From assembly GCA_000711775.1 (NCBI GenBank), contig ARYC01000423.1:1-64000 (forward strand): 64,000 bases of DNA, given 5' to 3'. The notes under the pieces were generated by a model that saw only the letters and a list, made by a program, of their open reading frames with translations, made no database searches and was not told the origin of the DNA. Positions 47,297 to 59,496 of this stretch are shown here, one piece after another (within the stretch, counting starts at the first letter, position 1; each line of letters starts with the position of its first letter). Source of the stretch: Oxytricha trifallax. Lineage: Eukaryota > Ciliophora > Spirotrichea > Sporadotrichida > Oxytrichidae. Both the position numbers and the translations under genes were made by a program.

Positions 47297-47919
47297 TTGG
47301 CTATGGGATCAAACACGCCCCCCCCCCATAATGTATATTTTTCTTTTTTGTAGTCTGATAGAGTTTTTGACGCTGAGTAATAGTAGCAAATGAACTACTC
47401 GTGTGCGATCAATAGTTTTCGAGATATAGCCCCATATAAGTTCACATTTTATATATAAAAATATAGTAAAAATTAGAAAAATATTTCCAATTTTTCATAA
47501 AAATCTAATTTTTGCATAAAATACCAATTTATAGGATTTAATTAAAATTTAAAGAATTTATTTAATTTATCAAAATAATATCATAATAAATTATTTTATA
47601 TGGCAATAAAATTAACGTCCAAATAATTTATTATGATATTATTTTGATAAATTAAATAAATTCTTTAAATTTTCATTAAATCCTATAAATTGGTATTTTA
47701 TGCAAAAATTAGATTTTTATGAAAAATTGGAAATATTTTTCTAATTTTTACTATATTTTTATATATAAAATGTGAACTTATATGGGGCCATATCTCGAAA
47801 ACTATTGATCGCACACTTGTAGTTCATTAGCTACTATTACTCAGCGTCAAAAACTCTATCAGACTACAAAAAGAAAAATATACATTATGGGGGGGGGGCG
47901 TGTTTGATCCAATAGCCAA
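47297..47919. mobile_element. Foldback element with C10/G10 tracts
   Basis: Inverted repeat with arms of about 300 bp (47297-47596 and 47621-47919) and a 24-bp loop. The outer ends read TTGGCTATGGGATCAAACACG, followed by ten C (47318-47327); the mirror side has ten G (47889-47898). Arms are nearly identical, differing at only a few positions, so it is young or kept homogeneous. No coding capacity; no clear target duplication. Confidence 0.8.
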
Positions 47920-47959
47920 CTTTTTTAATTTTATTTAATTACAAATATTGAAAACAATT

Positions 47960-48720
47960 ATGATATAATAGCTTGATTTAATTAAAATTTAATTATAAAA
48001 AAAAATATTTCTGCTGGTATTTATAACGATTAATGGTAGAGCTGCTCAAAAGGAAATTGTATCAAATGTCTTTGACAATAAGGTCAATCCATAATACTAA
48101 TATTTTTATTATAAATCTTTTTGCGATTTATTAATGATCAAGAAAACTAGCAAGGATTTGCAATAAGGTTGAATTCATCATTTTAAATAAGAGCCAAGTA
48201 ATTCTTTTAACAAATATCATGTGAAAAACTATCATTCTAAAAAGAGTCCGAAATCAGCTAAGCACTTTATAATTCAATTTGATAGACACCAAAATAACTT
48301 CTACAAATTAAACAGTTTTCATAGCATTATTTCTGAATTTATTCAACAAAGAAGTGATATCATGAACTGAGACTAAACTAGTGGCAATATAGTCCATGAC
48401 AACGAATTTGCAGAAGTGTAGTGATGGATGCTTTATACAACTGTAAGCCTTATCTCTATGGCAAACAACTATCCAGACTCTAATAATTTGCAATATTAGA
48501 TTATATTTTCGAGAATCCCATAGTTTAGTGCAATCATTAAGTTCTCGGTTGACTTAATTCATAATTTAAAGTTGTTAATAAGGTAGAGTAAGTCAAAGAT
48601 TAAACTAGCAACAGATTAATACAAAAAGTATAAGGTCGCAGATTGAAGGGAACTCAAGAATTATGATAAGATCATATATTGTGAGTAATCAAAGAATCTA
48701 TTTAAAAGGAATTTAAATTC
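47960..48720 (+). CDS. Long frame with a signal-peptide-like start and four TGAs
   Basis: ATG at 47960 leads to a hydrophobic start (KKIFLLVFITINGRAAQ). One frame continues for about 250 codons without a shift: EIVSNVFDNKVNPQYQYFYY, KSFCDLLMIKKTSKDLQQG, HFIIQFDRHQNNFYKLNSFH, NIVHDNEFAEVQ, NNYPDSNNLQYQIIFSRIPQ. TGAs fall after LQQG, SDIMN, AEVQ and KVAD. TGA density equals random expectation, so coding is uncertain; the lack of shifts and the composition argue for it. Confidence 0.35.
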
Positions 48721-48759
48721 GTAAAATATTTAAATTAAAAAGTTACTATGATATATTAA

Positions 48760-49860
48760 TACATTTTAGCAATATCAATTTTAAATAATATATTTATAAT
48801 TTAGTTGAAAATTCCTCATTTAACTTTCCGATCTTTTTAAATATGCATATGTTTTTCTTACATTTGTTTGAATTTTGTTTATTATAGCAAGTTAACTTAT
48901 CAAAAAGTCACTTGATGTTAATTGTTATTGTCATCATCAATATGTTGAGTTAACCATTTAAAATCACAAATACATAACTTTTAAATTATTGAGCTATAAA
49001 AATCCATACATTTTTAATAGTTTAGACCTATTATTTCTTCTGTTGATAGATAATGTCACGCTTAAAATCACTTACAAAGTTTATTAAAATATTCTTTACT
49101 AAACTATTAAGATTTTTTTAATTTGCCTTGTATTTGTTTAAATTTAAATAGGGTAATTAATTTAAATTTATTCACTAGGTACTTAACCCAATATTATTTG
49201 CCAATTTTTGAATAATTAATTTTTAATTTGATTATTGTAAATCTTTATTTTGGCAGAAAAGAATAAGTGAGTTTATGATTAGATTGAGAGCTAACTTCTT
49301 TTAAAGTGGAATTACAAGAATTACAATCTGTAGAAGTCATAAATTTAAATTGTTATTATTAACTAAACAACAGATTAAATCCGTATAGGATTTAGCAAGA
49401 ATTTGAACCGAATCTTATACATAAGTATTGTATTTCCAATTTAATTGGGATCTTAATATGCTATTTATTGTTTAGTACATAATAATTTAAGCCAAATATA
49501 CTATCTAAAACATAATATCTCATCTTTTGGTTGTTTTGAGAAAAAAACCCCCTAATCAATTGTAAAAGTATCAGTTTTCTTACTAAATTCTTCAAAGTAT
49601 TCTTATAAATTGTCTTTTCAATTATGCTTCTTCTGTATTTAATTTTTGATAAAGAGCTTTTTATTAAAAAAAGAGTTGCAAGTATTTTAATTGATGTAGA
49701 TTGACTGTTAATTTTAGGAGACTTTGTTATAAAATAACTCTAAATTTGAAACATTCTGAAAAATTAAAATAGTGGTGCTTTTTTTTCTCAAAAGGTCTAT
49801 ATTATGATTAAACGTTAATTGAATTCTTTGATGGCAAATGAAAGAAGTGATAATGATAAT
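48760..49860. other. AT-rich spacer
   Basis: No supported gene. Confidence 0.5.
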
Positions 49861-49863
49861 TTT

Positions 49864-50262
49864 TCATGTAGTTAATTTATTTTTATTCCTATAGTCTGAT
49901 TAACTTAATAAGTGGTAATGAAGATTAAATTGCTTGCATCCAAATTTTGTATTATATTGGAATAATTAAATTTAGATCTTTAGCCAAGCATTCTTAAATG
50001 AATAAATAGGCTACAATACATAACCAGTTAAAATATTTAATGATAACTCACTTTAAACTGTATGTTTACCAATATTCTTACACTTTATAATTGAAGATGA
50101 CTTTAATTCATTTACATTATACAATAGTGAACTTAAAAAACCTAAGATAGATTTCATCAAACTTAAATATGAAGTTGTAAGAGATTCACATACTTTTACT
50201 TTTTCAAAACCTAATGACTTTAAATAGAAGGGTTTTATTATATAATCAAACTTTTCACTCAT
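49864..50262 (-). CDS. ORF of 132 residues, unknown function
   Basis: ATG at 50262 to TGA at 49864-49866, uninterrupted with TAA/TAG as Gln. It begins MSEKFDYIIKPFYLKSLGFE, KVKVCESLTTSYLSLMKSIL and ends QSDYRNKNKLTT. The first half is more protein-like than the second, so the true gene could be shorter. No family recognised. Confidence 0.35.
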
Positions 50263-50299
50263 GTGGACGAATAAAATTTTTTGCTTAAAAATTGATAGA

Positions 50300-52009
50300 A
50301 ATGACTATCCTATCATAGCCATTACTTTGAATTAAAATCTTCCAAAGCCATAAAACGACATTTAATGGCAAAAGGTATGTCATTCTATATATATATATAT
50401 ATGATGGATAAAATTAATTCACATAATAATTTATTTAGAGTAGTTGAGAATATGAAGCGTTTGTAAGTATTGAAAACGGCTTTAGTCAGCAAACTAAGCA
50501 AAATATAAAGAAGAAGAAATTAGGAGCTAAGCATGATATACTTAAACATTATAATTAGTTTAATTTCATTTATATTACTGAAGAAATATTATCTTTTTTT
50601 TAGCTTTGGAATGCAAACAATATTATATGGTGGAGAAATGTACGAAAAAAACCAAAACATTGATAAAATGATTTTAAAATCTCTCTTAAACGAGTTGCTT
50701 TTTCAGTTACAATCGGTTTTAAGATTTAGTTTAGCCAATGCATTATATTTATAACTTAATTAATATGTTTTGAAAATTTAAACTAATAAATAAGTAAATC
50801 AAAATAAAAAGCAACATGATAATTTTAATTTAAAAAAAATTATTCAAAGCGATAGCACATCTATTTATTTATATAATTAATTTTATTGTATTTCCATATT
50901 TATGAGATATTATTTGATTTAATTAGTGGTTAATTTATTATATAAAATAAAAAATTCCTTATTCCAACTATTATGATTAATTCTAAATTTATTAAAGAAT
51001 TCCAGTAAAATAAAAAGTGAGGTTTTTAAATCAGAACAATAAACTTAAAAGTTCACTACATTAATCTCAGGATATATCTAGTCATTATCAAATAAAAAAA
51101 TAGAAAACTTGTATCCTTAAATTTTATAATCTCTTGAAAATATAAGAATAAAATATGATTTAATGATAGAAAGTATGTCAAAGTGCAAACTCAATAATTC
51201 ATTGCAGTTTTTCATAAATTTTAAATATTTATTAAAACTAGCTATTAGATATTAAATTGTAATTTAGTTATTAAATATTTGATTTTTATAATACCCAGTT
51301 ATTTGTATCCGATCAACGATATTTAAATAATTTAGCTTATAACTAAAACAAATATTGTTATATTTTTGCTTATTAAAATTGTATTCTTTAATTTACATAT
51401 AGTTACCTTTAATTTACCAACATTCTAAATGTATCAAATAATTTTGTTTATTTCTTCTTTAAATATTTGAATTAACTTTATTCCTTATTTTAGATCTCTA
51501 GTTATAATGTAATATTGTATATTCAAGCCATTCGAATATCCAACTGTTAACCAAGAGGAAAGTGAAAATCTAAATAAATTTGTTAAAATCTTGATGAAAA
51601 TATATATCAAATTAATATGAAAATAAACCAACTATATATCATAGATTTATGGCAATTTAGAATTAAATTCCCCACTCTCATTGTTTTATCATTAACCATT
51701 GCTAATATTTCAGATAAGAATGGTGTTAATTATAATTGCAATAGATTCATTTTTAAATAGGCATCATAGGAAAATTTTAATCAAGAATGGTAGAAAAAAA
51801 AATTGCTTATTTGAATTAATTCTCTCTTTTTGCAGCAGTATATATATATTAGTTTATTATTTGACTATTTTCAGTATCTTCTATCCTTATCTAATAGAAT
51901 AACATAAAATCATTTATTTTTAACACATATTATATAATCAAAATCAAACTAAGGAACTTGGTTAAAAAGGCTAGTTAAATTTTACTCATTTAATAATAAT
52001 TTATACAAA
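50300..52009. other. AT-rich spacer with a TA tract
   Basis: A (TA)n tract lies at about 50383-50402. Small hydrophobic frames occur but none has coding character. Confidence 0.5.
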
Positions 52010-52405
52010 TATAACTCATAACTTGTTTCGGACTTACTGTCCAGATGGTTGGTCACCTGACCAATTCTGATAGGGTAGGGGGTTCGAAACCCAGGGTTCG
52101 CTGATATTTGTACCTGGTAAAAAGCACGGAATATCCCAGGGTTCTGTAGTGTCTTTACCTGGTAAAAAACACGGGATACTCGTCCTGAGCTGGTATGACG
52201 TTAAATGGCAGCAAACAAATGACCCGATTCGGAAATCAGGAGTGGCTACATGGAAGAAAGGACACGTGTTTGGACTACGGTCGAGTTTGGTGGTGACCAC
52301 ACCTGATGCTTCCGGAGGGGAGGTCGGGAGGAAGCGCCTTTAGCATTATTTCCCCTTAAAATTAATTTCCTAACAACTTAACTAACTAACTATAACTCAT
52401 AACTT
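52010..52405 (+). mobile_element. tRNA-derived SINE with 15-bp target duplication
   Basis: The perfect repeat TATAACTCATAACTT at 52010-52024 and 52391-52405 brackets a 366-bp, GC-rich insert (52025-52390). At its 5' end are an A-box-like stretch (CAGATGGTTGGTCACC, about 52042-52057) and a consensus B box (GGTTCGAAACC, about 52080), correctly spaced for a tRNA-type Pol III promoter. The body contains an imperfect tandem repeat of about 46 bp, each unit with ACCTGGTAAAAA(A/G)CACGG. The 3' end is AT-rich, finishing in (AACT)-like repeats. No protein is encoded. LINE machinery would be needed for mobility. Confidence 0.8.
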
Positions 52406-53310
52406 CTATTCTTATTAAACATTTATATCTTGAAGTAACTGATAAACTATCCCCTTAATGGAACTATTTTGATTAAACTTTTATTAGTCTCATAATAAAT
52501 ATGAGAAATGCACTTCAAAAATAGGGGAAAATCATGAACTATAAATTAACAGTAACTCAAGAAACAATTGATTATGAAACCTCTAACATCCCAGATAAAT
52601 TCTAACATCATTCAACGATTAGATCTTGTTCGATTATGGTTAATATATGTTGCAATTGCATTGCTCACAACAAACCTTTACCGAAAACTCAAGCAATGTC
52701 CATCTTTCAAGCTTTATAATCGAGTGTATTGATTGATGAATATTAATTATTATTAATGATGATTACTATGGATTTTGAATTAATTTAACAAAAGATTCAC
52801 CGTAGTACTGCTTTATACTTTTTAATACCTTCAATAATACCATATTTCTATACAAAAACGCTAGGCTTTAAAAATTAAAATAAAATGTACCCAGAATAAA
52901 TATTAAAGAAGAAGCGGGAATAAACAAAAAGGTAAAACTATTATGTTTGACTTTAAATGGAGCTTAGTCAAGAAGTAGAGTAATAACTTGAGGAAAAGCA
53001 GAATTAAATTACCATTACATTATTATCAGACAATACAATATTAAAATACATTATTTATTTACATTTTTATAGTGCAGGACAAATAGACTTATTGAGGATT
53101 TTTCCACAATTTTGGTAAAAATAGATTCAAAAAATATTATAGTAATTAAAAATTATTTAATAACTTTGGCAGAATCACTTGAGAAATTAAACCTATCCTA
53201 CAACAAGCTGCTCTCTCATCTCATACTAATTTCTTATTTATATATAGTACATATTAAATTTTATTATTTTGTAGCTGCTAAACATGCTGTAGATTCATCC
53301 ATTAAATATT
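52406..53310. other. AT-rich spacer
   Basis: No supported gene. Confidence 0.5.
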
Positions 53311-53312
53311 GA

Positions 53313-54680
53313 ACACGGCAAAAATTCAACCTACAGGCTTAAGCCCATTAGGTATTAAATAGTCAGATGTAAATTGAGTAAATTCTAGTCGACCCAGCAA
53401 TCTAGAGAATAGCTCTAGATAGCGAAGCTTAAGTTACAAAAACTGCAATTCATGCAATTATGAAAGTCTCAATGAGTTCTAATTCTTGAATGTCGTGGTA
53501 AAATTAGAAATATGAAGAGATCATGAATAAGAGAGAAACGAGCATACAATGCTAAAAAAGCTTCACTTTCAATGAATATACTAGTTTAAATCAAAAAGTG
53601 AAGATTATATTATAAAAGGTGTGAGTATGTTAAAACTGAGATTGCAAATGCTAAAAACTACTTGAGATACCAGAAAAATGTTAAATATCCCAAAATAAAA
53701 TAAAAAAGATATCGACTTATATAACTTAAACAGATATGTGAAAATTAAACTTTGATAGCATAAACAGATATAAGATCACAGGAAAATAAAAAAATTGAAT
53801 TGATTAATGAAAAATTATACATAAACAACTAATGTTAAATATAAATTAATATCAAAGTATGATAAATAATCATTAAAAAGAATAACTTATCAAGGTGTTT
53901 CATGTTGATAAGTTCATCAGTGTGCTTAAAAATAAATCCACAACTTCATCTTTTCCATAGTCAATCTAAAGTTGTTGCACTTATTTAAGAATTCACTGAA
54001 GCAAATTTCATGTCTAATAATTATATATGATTAGTCATCTCCTCTAGAGAGTGCAAAGGAAAGCAAATGCTTGGAATACTTGGTGGAAACAAGGAAGGAA
54101 TTGTCTGGTGAAGCTGTGGATGGTGAAATGAAGTTATTTAAACAATCTTTTTTTTCTTCTGGGAGTCAGAAGTCTTTTTTCATTGGGGACTTTGGTTGTC
54201 ACCTTGTCCTAAGCAAAGGATCTTTTGAGCAATCCATATGAAGCCATTGAGTTAGTAAGGAAAATGTAGTTGAATATTTATATATTCACAAGAGTTGTTC
54301 CTGATTAAAGCTTCTAGGAGTTGCAGTTACTGATTTCCCATCAACTAGTCTTTTGACTTATAAGGCTAATGATGATAAAAATTCAAAAGAAATTAGAACG
54401 TTGTTCCATCCTTGCATATTTAGTAATTTAATTATCCACAAAAATTAGCTAAGAATTTCATATAAATACCACCAAATCTCCCCATTTAGAGTTAGAGGCT
54501 AGATCTTTACGGAGGTATTGTGATAAAATTGCTAAACCTGATACGTTTAGCAAGATTCGAAAAGTATGTATAGGGAAAGAATACAAAAGTCTACAGCAAT
54601 TTTTTGTGATTGCATTCTATTGTGATATAACTCTGTAAGTAAATACTTATACAATATCAATATTAATTTTTTAAGTTTGA
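53313..54680 (+). CDS. Gene in several segments, unknown function
   Basis: 53313-53489: NLQAQAHQVLNSQMQIEQIL, VDPAIQRIALDSEAQVTKTA, IHAIMKVSMSSNS, then TGA. 54020-54241: SSPLESAKESKCLEYLVETR, KELSGEAVDGEMKLFKQSFF, GSQKSFFIGDFGCHLVLSKG. 54228-54356: SNPYEAIELVRKMQLNIYIF, TRVVPDQSFQELQLLISHQL. 54501-54680: RSLRRYCDKIAKPDTFSKIR, KVCIGKEYKSLQQFFVIAFY. GC and codon periodicity are raised in each segment. The AT-rich gaps (for example 53700-54010) may be IESs. No family recognised. Confidence 0.5.
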
Positions 54681-54875
54681 TTATTTTTTCCCAATAAATA
54701 TAACATTTAAATTTATTTCATTATTTTATGAATTTTTATTAATGTTTTTCACATTAATGATTATATTTAAATAAAATTAAAATAATTAAAGCCAAAAAAT
54801 CGAAGATAAAACTATAAGCCAAATATTAATATTATGAGAGTACTTTTGCTGTTTAATGCCTATTCAATTCAATAT

Positions 54876-55142
54876 TCATAACATTTACTTGGCCCATTTC
54901 TAGACCTCTACCTTCTTTATGTGATTTTTATATCCCTCATCTATTTGTTCATTTTTCTTTATTCTATCATCATTAATAATATTTCTTTATTCTTATTGCT
55001 CAACCTCATCAATTACATTTTATATTTGCAGCATGTCGATAAGCTGTAGCCTTAAACCTCTTTGACTTATCGGATCATTAAGCTGAATTTCCCTTCGTAT
55101 TCGAGGCAACTTCTTGCAGTTTTTCACATCATTATTAAACAT
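54876..55142 (-). CDS. Small ORF, 88 residues, coiled-coil-like
   Basis: ATG to TGA. It reads MFNNDVKNCKKLPRIRREIQ, LNDPISQRGLRLQLIDMLQI, QNVIDEVEQQEQRNIINDDR, KNEQIDEGYKNHIKKVEV. Strongly charged and helical, so probably coiled coil. Lies 250 bp downstream of, and on the same strand as, the ORF at 55395-55754, and may be a further part of the same gene. Confidence 0.5.
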
Positions 55143-55394
55143 TTAAAGTCTCTTTATTTAAAAATGATTATTTTTCATTTATAATTAACAGTAAAAAACA
55201 ACTAATTTAACGAACTATTTGAATTTTATGATTATTAGGTATTCTAAATTATGCTTTAAATTGGGATTGCTTTGAAAGTAGATAAGAAACGCTTTTCAAT
55301 TTTTATATTAAATTTTGTTTCCAACTCAATTGCAATTATTTACTTATTTGGTGGCAAATAAAATAAAATCCATTACAAATGCTTTAAGCCTTAT

Positions 55395-55754
55395 TCAGAT
55401 TACATCAAATTGCTATATTATATTCTTTCTCTCAAAATATTTATGCTGTTCTGCACTCTCAGTATCTAAGTCCTTGATCTGCTTGTGGAATCCATTTTAA
55501 AGTATTAAATTATTTGATTTCTTCATTAACTCCTAAGCAATGTCCTCAGTGAGAGTATTCTTGAATCTTTTGATAAACTTTAGGGAGATGTGGTGGGAAT
55601 ACTATATTAGCATAATCAAGTTCTTGATCAATATTCGATTATTGATTTGACCTCACTGTTTCATTAGGCATCCCACCTTCTTCTTGATATCGTTTTGATT
55701 ATAGTTTATGTCCTTCTTGGTTAGGTCTTTCTCAGTTGTATTATGATGGCTCAT
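55395..55754 (-). CDS. Coiled-coil-like gene segment with its start codon
   Basis: ATG at 55754 gives MSHHNTTEKDLTKKDINYNQ, NDIKKKVGCLMKQ, one TGA (55653-55655), then GQINNRILIKNLIMLIQYSH, FIKRFKNTLTEDIAQELMKK, SNNLILQNGFHKQIKDLDTE, SAEQHKYFERKNIIQQF and a TGA at 55395. 120 codons in one frame. Helical, charged; probably the upstream part of the gene that continues at 54876-55142. Confidence 0.45.
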
Positions 55755-55759
55755 CAAAA

Positions 55760-56400
55760 ATAGCAAAGTCAAGAGTGAATCAGGTCATTTGCGATATTCC
55801 TCGTAACCATAGTAAAATGGGTATAAATTGGTAAAGTTAATCTATATTTAGGCTTTTTTAAAGTTTTTATGAATAATCGTGATTTATCGACAAAAATCAA
55901 AATAATGAAATATGCTTAAAATCCATTAAAATTTATTTAATTAAGTATAAAATATAATGTTATGTAAACTTAGATTTTACCATATTTATAATATTACCTC
56001 ATTTTTCAAGTAAACAAGAATAATTTTCATATGGATTATGTATAAAATGTTTTAAAAGTATCTAAAATACATTTAAAAAATATTAAAATTTTTTTGAACC
56101 TATCATTAAAATCATTAAGTTCATATAATATTTAATGATATTATATCTTTATACTGAGATTTACAGTCCGGCATTCATCTTCTCTACTTTCTTGCTAAGT
56201 CTCTTTTTTACTAGTGCAGGTTGATCCTAAAACCATACTTTTTAGATTTTCACTTCTAACATATCTTTTCAATAAATATTGTTTTATAGATTTTCTTGTT
56301 GTATTAAATACACGATGACTTATTGCAGACAATTTCGACTTATTTTGAGAATAAATTTAAGTTGAATGGCAACTCTATCAACAAAGTATTGTCTTTCTTA
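55760..56400. other. Spacer with a short minus-strand coding fragment
   Basis: Mostly AT-rich. At about 56162-56245 the minus strand reads FQDQPALVKKRLSKKVEKMN and AGL, a convincing basic helix with high GC, probably the edge of a gene segment. Confidence 0.4.
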
Positions 56401-56408
56401 TAAATAAT

Positions 56409-56645
56409 ATGCCCTTAAACAGACAACCTTTTCATTATTATGAAGATAAGTTAATATCTTTTATTGCACATGATAAAAGTAGTCTAAATTATTCAAAAAT
56501 TCTAAGATATTTCGTCTGTACCTTCAAATGTTCAAGTTGTATGTATCGGTCACTTACAAATCCTCATAGAGTAATCTATCACATGCGATGCCGAAGAAAA
56601 CTAGTAGCAAATCTATATAATATTAATAATAGAAAACAATCGTGA
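56409..56645 (+). CDS. Small Cys/His-containing ORF, 78 residues
   Basis: ATG to TGA, with no TAA or TAG used. It reads MPLNRQPFHYYEDKLISFIA, HDKSSLNYSKILRYFVCTFK, CSSCMYRSLTNPHRVIYHMR, CRRKLVANLYNINNRKQS. The C-x3-C-x2-C and later H-x-x-x-C spacing could bind zinc. An upstream segment in another frame (TISTYFENKFKLNGNSINKV) may belong to it. Function unknown. Confidence 0.45.
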   Translation: MPLNRQPFHYYEDKLISFIAHDKSSLNYSKILRYFVCTFKCSSCMYRSLTNPHRVIYHMRCRRKLVANLYNINNRKQS

Positions 56646-56649
56646 AAAT

Positions 56650-57300
56650 AAAAATATCCAAAATAAAAGTAACTGCCTTTAAAAATGTAATTAAAAAATT
56701 TATTACTTTATCTCGATGAAAATGAAATAAGTAAACACCATTGTATATATTACGAGTAGTTATTTAAACTAATTATTTATATGACATTTTTTTATTTTTA
56801 AATAGTTTGTTGTTTAGCGCAGCGTCGTGATAAATTATTATATAGTTTAAAATCTGAAAAAAATTGTGAAAATAGATTTATATTAAGCTATTTTGTCAAA
56901 ATTAAATGAGCGCAGTTAGAATAAACTCCATCTTAAAATATAAAAAATAACAATTTTATAAGCTTTAATGCGTAACAAATTTCTAATTAATATTGCCAAT
57001 CTGATATTTTTTGATAAAATCTAATTTCTTTATTTATTTTTTAGTTTAAGATCCATTACCCTGAGAGAGGTTTTTGTCACATTTTAGCATTTTTAATTCC
57101 ATTTTAAATTAGAATGAATGATTATATAATTTGAATTAGTTTAGAGTATTTTTCCAAAATTTATGATCGATATTGTGACTTTAATCTAAATTTATAAGGT
57201 ATTTAAAAAAATGGTTTTGCTTTATTTCAATATAATTCTAAGATAACATTAAAGTTAAATTCTTCTGCCGAAATCATAGTGATTTTGTATTAAAACAATT
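56650..57300. other. AT-rich spacer
   Basis: No supported gene. Confidence 0.5.
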
Positions 57301-57304
57301 TAAA

Positions 57305-57886
57305 TTACTCCAAGGCACCTATGAAAGCTAATTTAATTTTAGTTTTGCTGCTTAAAATACACATGAAATTAGCGCATTCAATGTAACAGTTATAGCTTGG
57401 TTGATTTCCTTTCTTTTAAATATTTTTTATTTAGCTCTTGGTTATATTAGCAGTAGTCAATTTCTTTACAATAATAAAATAACATATTATGATGCGTATT
57501 GACTTTACTAGCTTAGCGATTCTAAGCCAATTGTATAAACAAAAGCAGTCTTTAATAATATGTTTTATGGGAATCACGTTATTATCGCTTTAGTTGTTTT
57601 ATAGGTTTCGTTTTGCTTCTCGCCTATATTAAGGAACTTAATACTAAGTTTTTTTCTTTCCTAATGAATGTATCGAGATTTCTGTCGTAGGATCTTTGAA
57701 ATTTCCTATAGTTTGGTATTGTGCTGCATCATCTTGATAGTTATTAAAATAACGCCTTAAATTCTCATTCCTGATTTAACAATCACATTCCATGTCTTCA
57801 CTGCTTATGACTCATATCAGCTCGTAGTTAACGGCGAAGAATGCAACTAACCACTTATTAGAAAATACTTTGTACTATATAGATGA
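57305..57886 (+). CDS. C-terminal part of a multi-pass membrane protein
   Basis: One frame from 57305 to TGA 57884 without shifts. An extracellular-type start (GTYESQFNFSFAAQNTHEIS, AFNVTVIAW) is followed by membrane segments LISFLLNIFYLALGYI, VIIALVVLQVSFCFSPIL and YSLVLCCIILIVIKI, then TITFHVFTAYDSYQLVVNGE and CNQPLIRKYFVLYR. TGAs at 57500 and 57665 interrupt it. A beta-rich ectodomain followed by several helices is how ciliate cadherin/furin-type surface proteins commonly end, so it may belong to that family. Inference only. Confidence 0.5.
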
Positions 57887-57889
57887 CCA

Positions 57890-59313
57890 ATACTATGCTT
57901 ATAAAAATAAATTAAGTGCTTATTAAAATATATCCTGAATTCAATAAAATAGTAGATCCTCATATGGGCCTTCCAGTAACTCGGAGTTGTCTTGCTCGTA
58001 TCATGAGTAAGTATTGAGATATTAGAAGTTTAATAAGAAGAATATGCTTGTTGCAATGAATTTGTATCTTATATATAAAGTTATAGTAATTAATAACTGA
58101 TTTCATTATTAAGGTAACTTTGGAAACTTTAGTGCAGATCACTATTCTATTACTGCATAGTGCTTATTTAAATCACAAATGCTACCAAATAACTATAATA
58201 AATTTTATATATTTTTGTTAAGTTTAATAGCTACCCAAATCTTATAAATAATATTATTGAGGTTTTATTCAAACATTAAGTTAAATCAATGTATCTATCA
58301 TAAATCCCTAATAAAAATCGATTTGCTATAAAATTAATAAGAGATAAGCAATAAATCTTTTCAAAAACAAAACTAATGAATCTAAGATCTTGGCTTAGTT
58401 TCAATTAATCATAATCATCTTAGATTAAATAATGTTTAATGAGCCATTGATTACTATCCCTTGTCGCAGTCAACTAAATTTAAAATTGATAAATATTTGA
58501 TTAAATAAGATAAGAAAAAGCCAAAAACAAAAGATGTAATTAAAGAAAGTACCACTGGAGCAACATAATAATAATTATAAATTGATAAGCATAGTAATTG
58601 TGGCAATATCAAGTCATGATATAAAATTATGATTAATCACACAAAAGAATTTTAATTATTTAACTAGTAACAGAATATCATGTTAAGAATTATTTATATG
58701 TGTTTTAGTAAATACAATTTATAGAATTAAAAAAATAATTTTAATAGGAAGATGTATTTATTCAGTATATATATTCAGTTATAAATAGATAACTGGAATC
58801 AGATAAACAATAAGAAGAATGAAATTCATACCAAAAAGATGGTGTTATTCACTATAATAATTGAGAAAGAGCTTAGTAAAACTAATGAATAGCATTAAAA
58901 TTCTGATTACAACAATTTTTTTATACTGTAATTTAGGATCCTTCATTGATAGTTTTAAATTCATAATGTATAATAAAATATATAAAATTGAGTATATTTA
59001 AATTTGTAAATTAATTTAAATAAATAATGTGCCATGCTGGTTTTTAGATAAATAATTTAGAAATTTCAATTTAATAATAATAAGGAATTTATTATAACAC
59101 AAAAATTATCAATTCAAATAATTAAAATTAGATTTATAAAAACAGCCAGATTCTCCACTATTTATCAAATTTACAGTCACGTATTATAATACATTAACTA
59201 TTTTTTAATATATTTTATTGCTTTATGAACGACTTCACTAACAAATTATATCATCACTAATACTTTATAATACTTCAGATGATTTTTTAAATAATAAGTA
59301 TCCTGTCTACAGT
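57890..59313. other. AT-rich spacer before the TBE
   Basis: No supported gene. Ends with AGT, the presumed left target duplication of the TBE. Confidence 0.5.
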
Positions 59314-59451
59314 CAAAACCCCAAAACCCTTTCATTAGTTTGATTGAGTTTTTGATTGATAAAAGTAGACTATTAGTGCATACTTTTTAAGTGTTTTAAT
59401 AGAGTTTATGTAGGGGTTTAATGTTTAAATATTAGTATTTTAAGTGAGTAT
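59314..59451 (+). repeat. TBE left terminal inverted repeat
   Basis: About 138 bp, beginning with C4A4 telomere-like sequence. It pairs imperfectly with 62039-62176; the pairing extends right up to the transposase start codon, longer than the 78 bp usually quoted for TBE1. The subterminal part has GTAGGGGTTTAATGTTTAAA. Confidence 0.85.
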
Positions 59452-59496
59452 AACAAGCGAGTTTTTAAAATATTTCACACAAACATAAGCTTAGAG

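Noticed and set aside
52034..52343. ORFs on both strands within the GC-rich segment
   Set aside because: They lie inside the SINE. Open frames there follow from high GC, and the sequence is explained by tRNA-like boxes and repeats.
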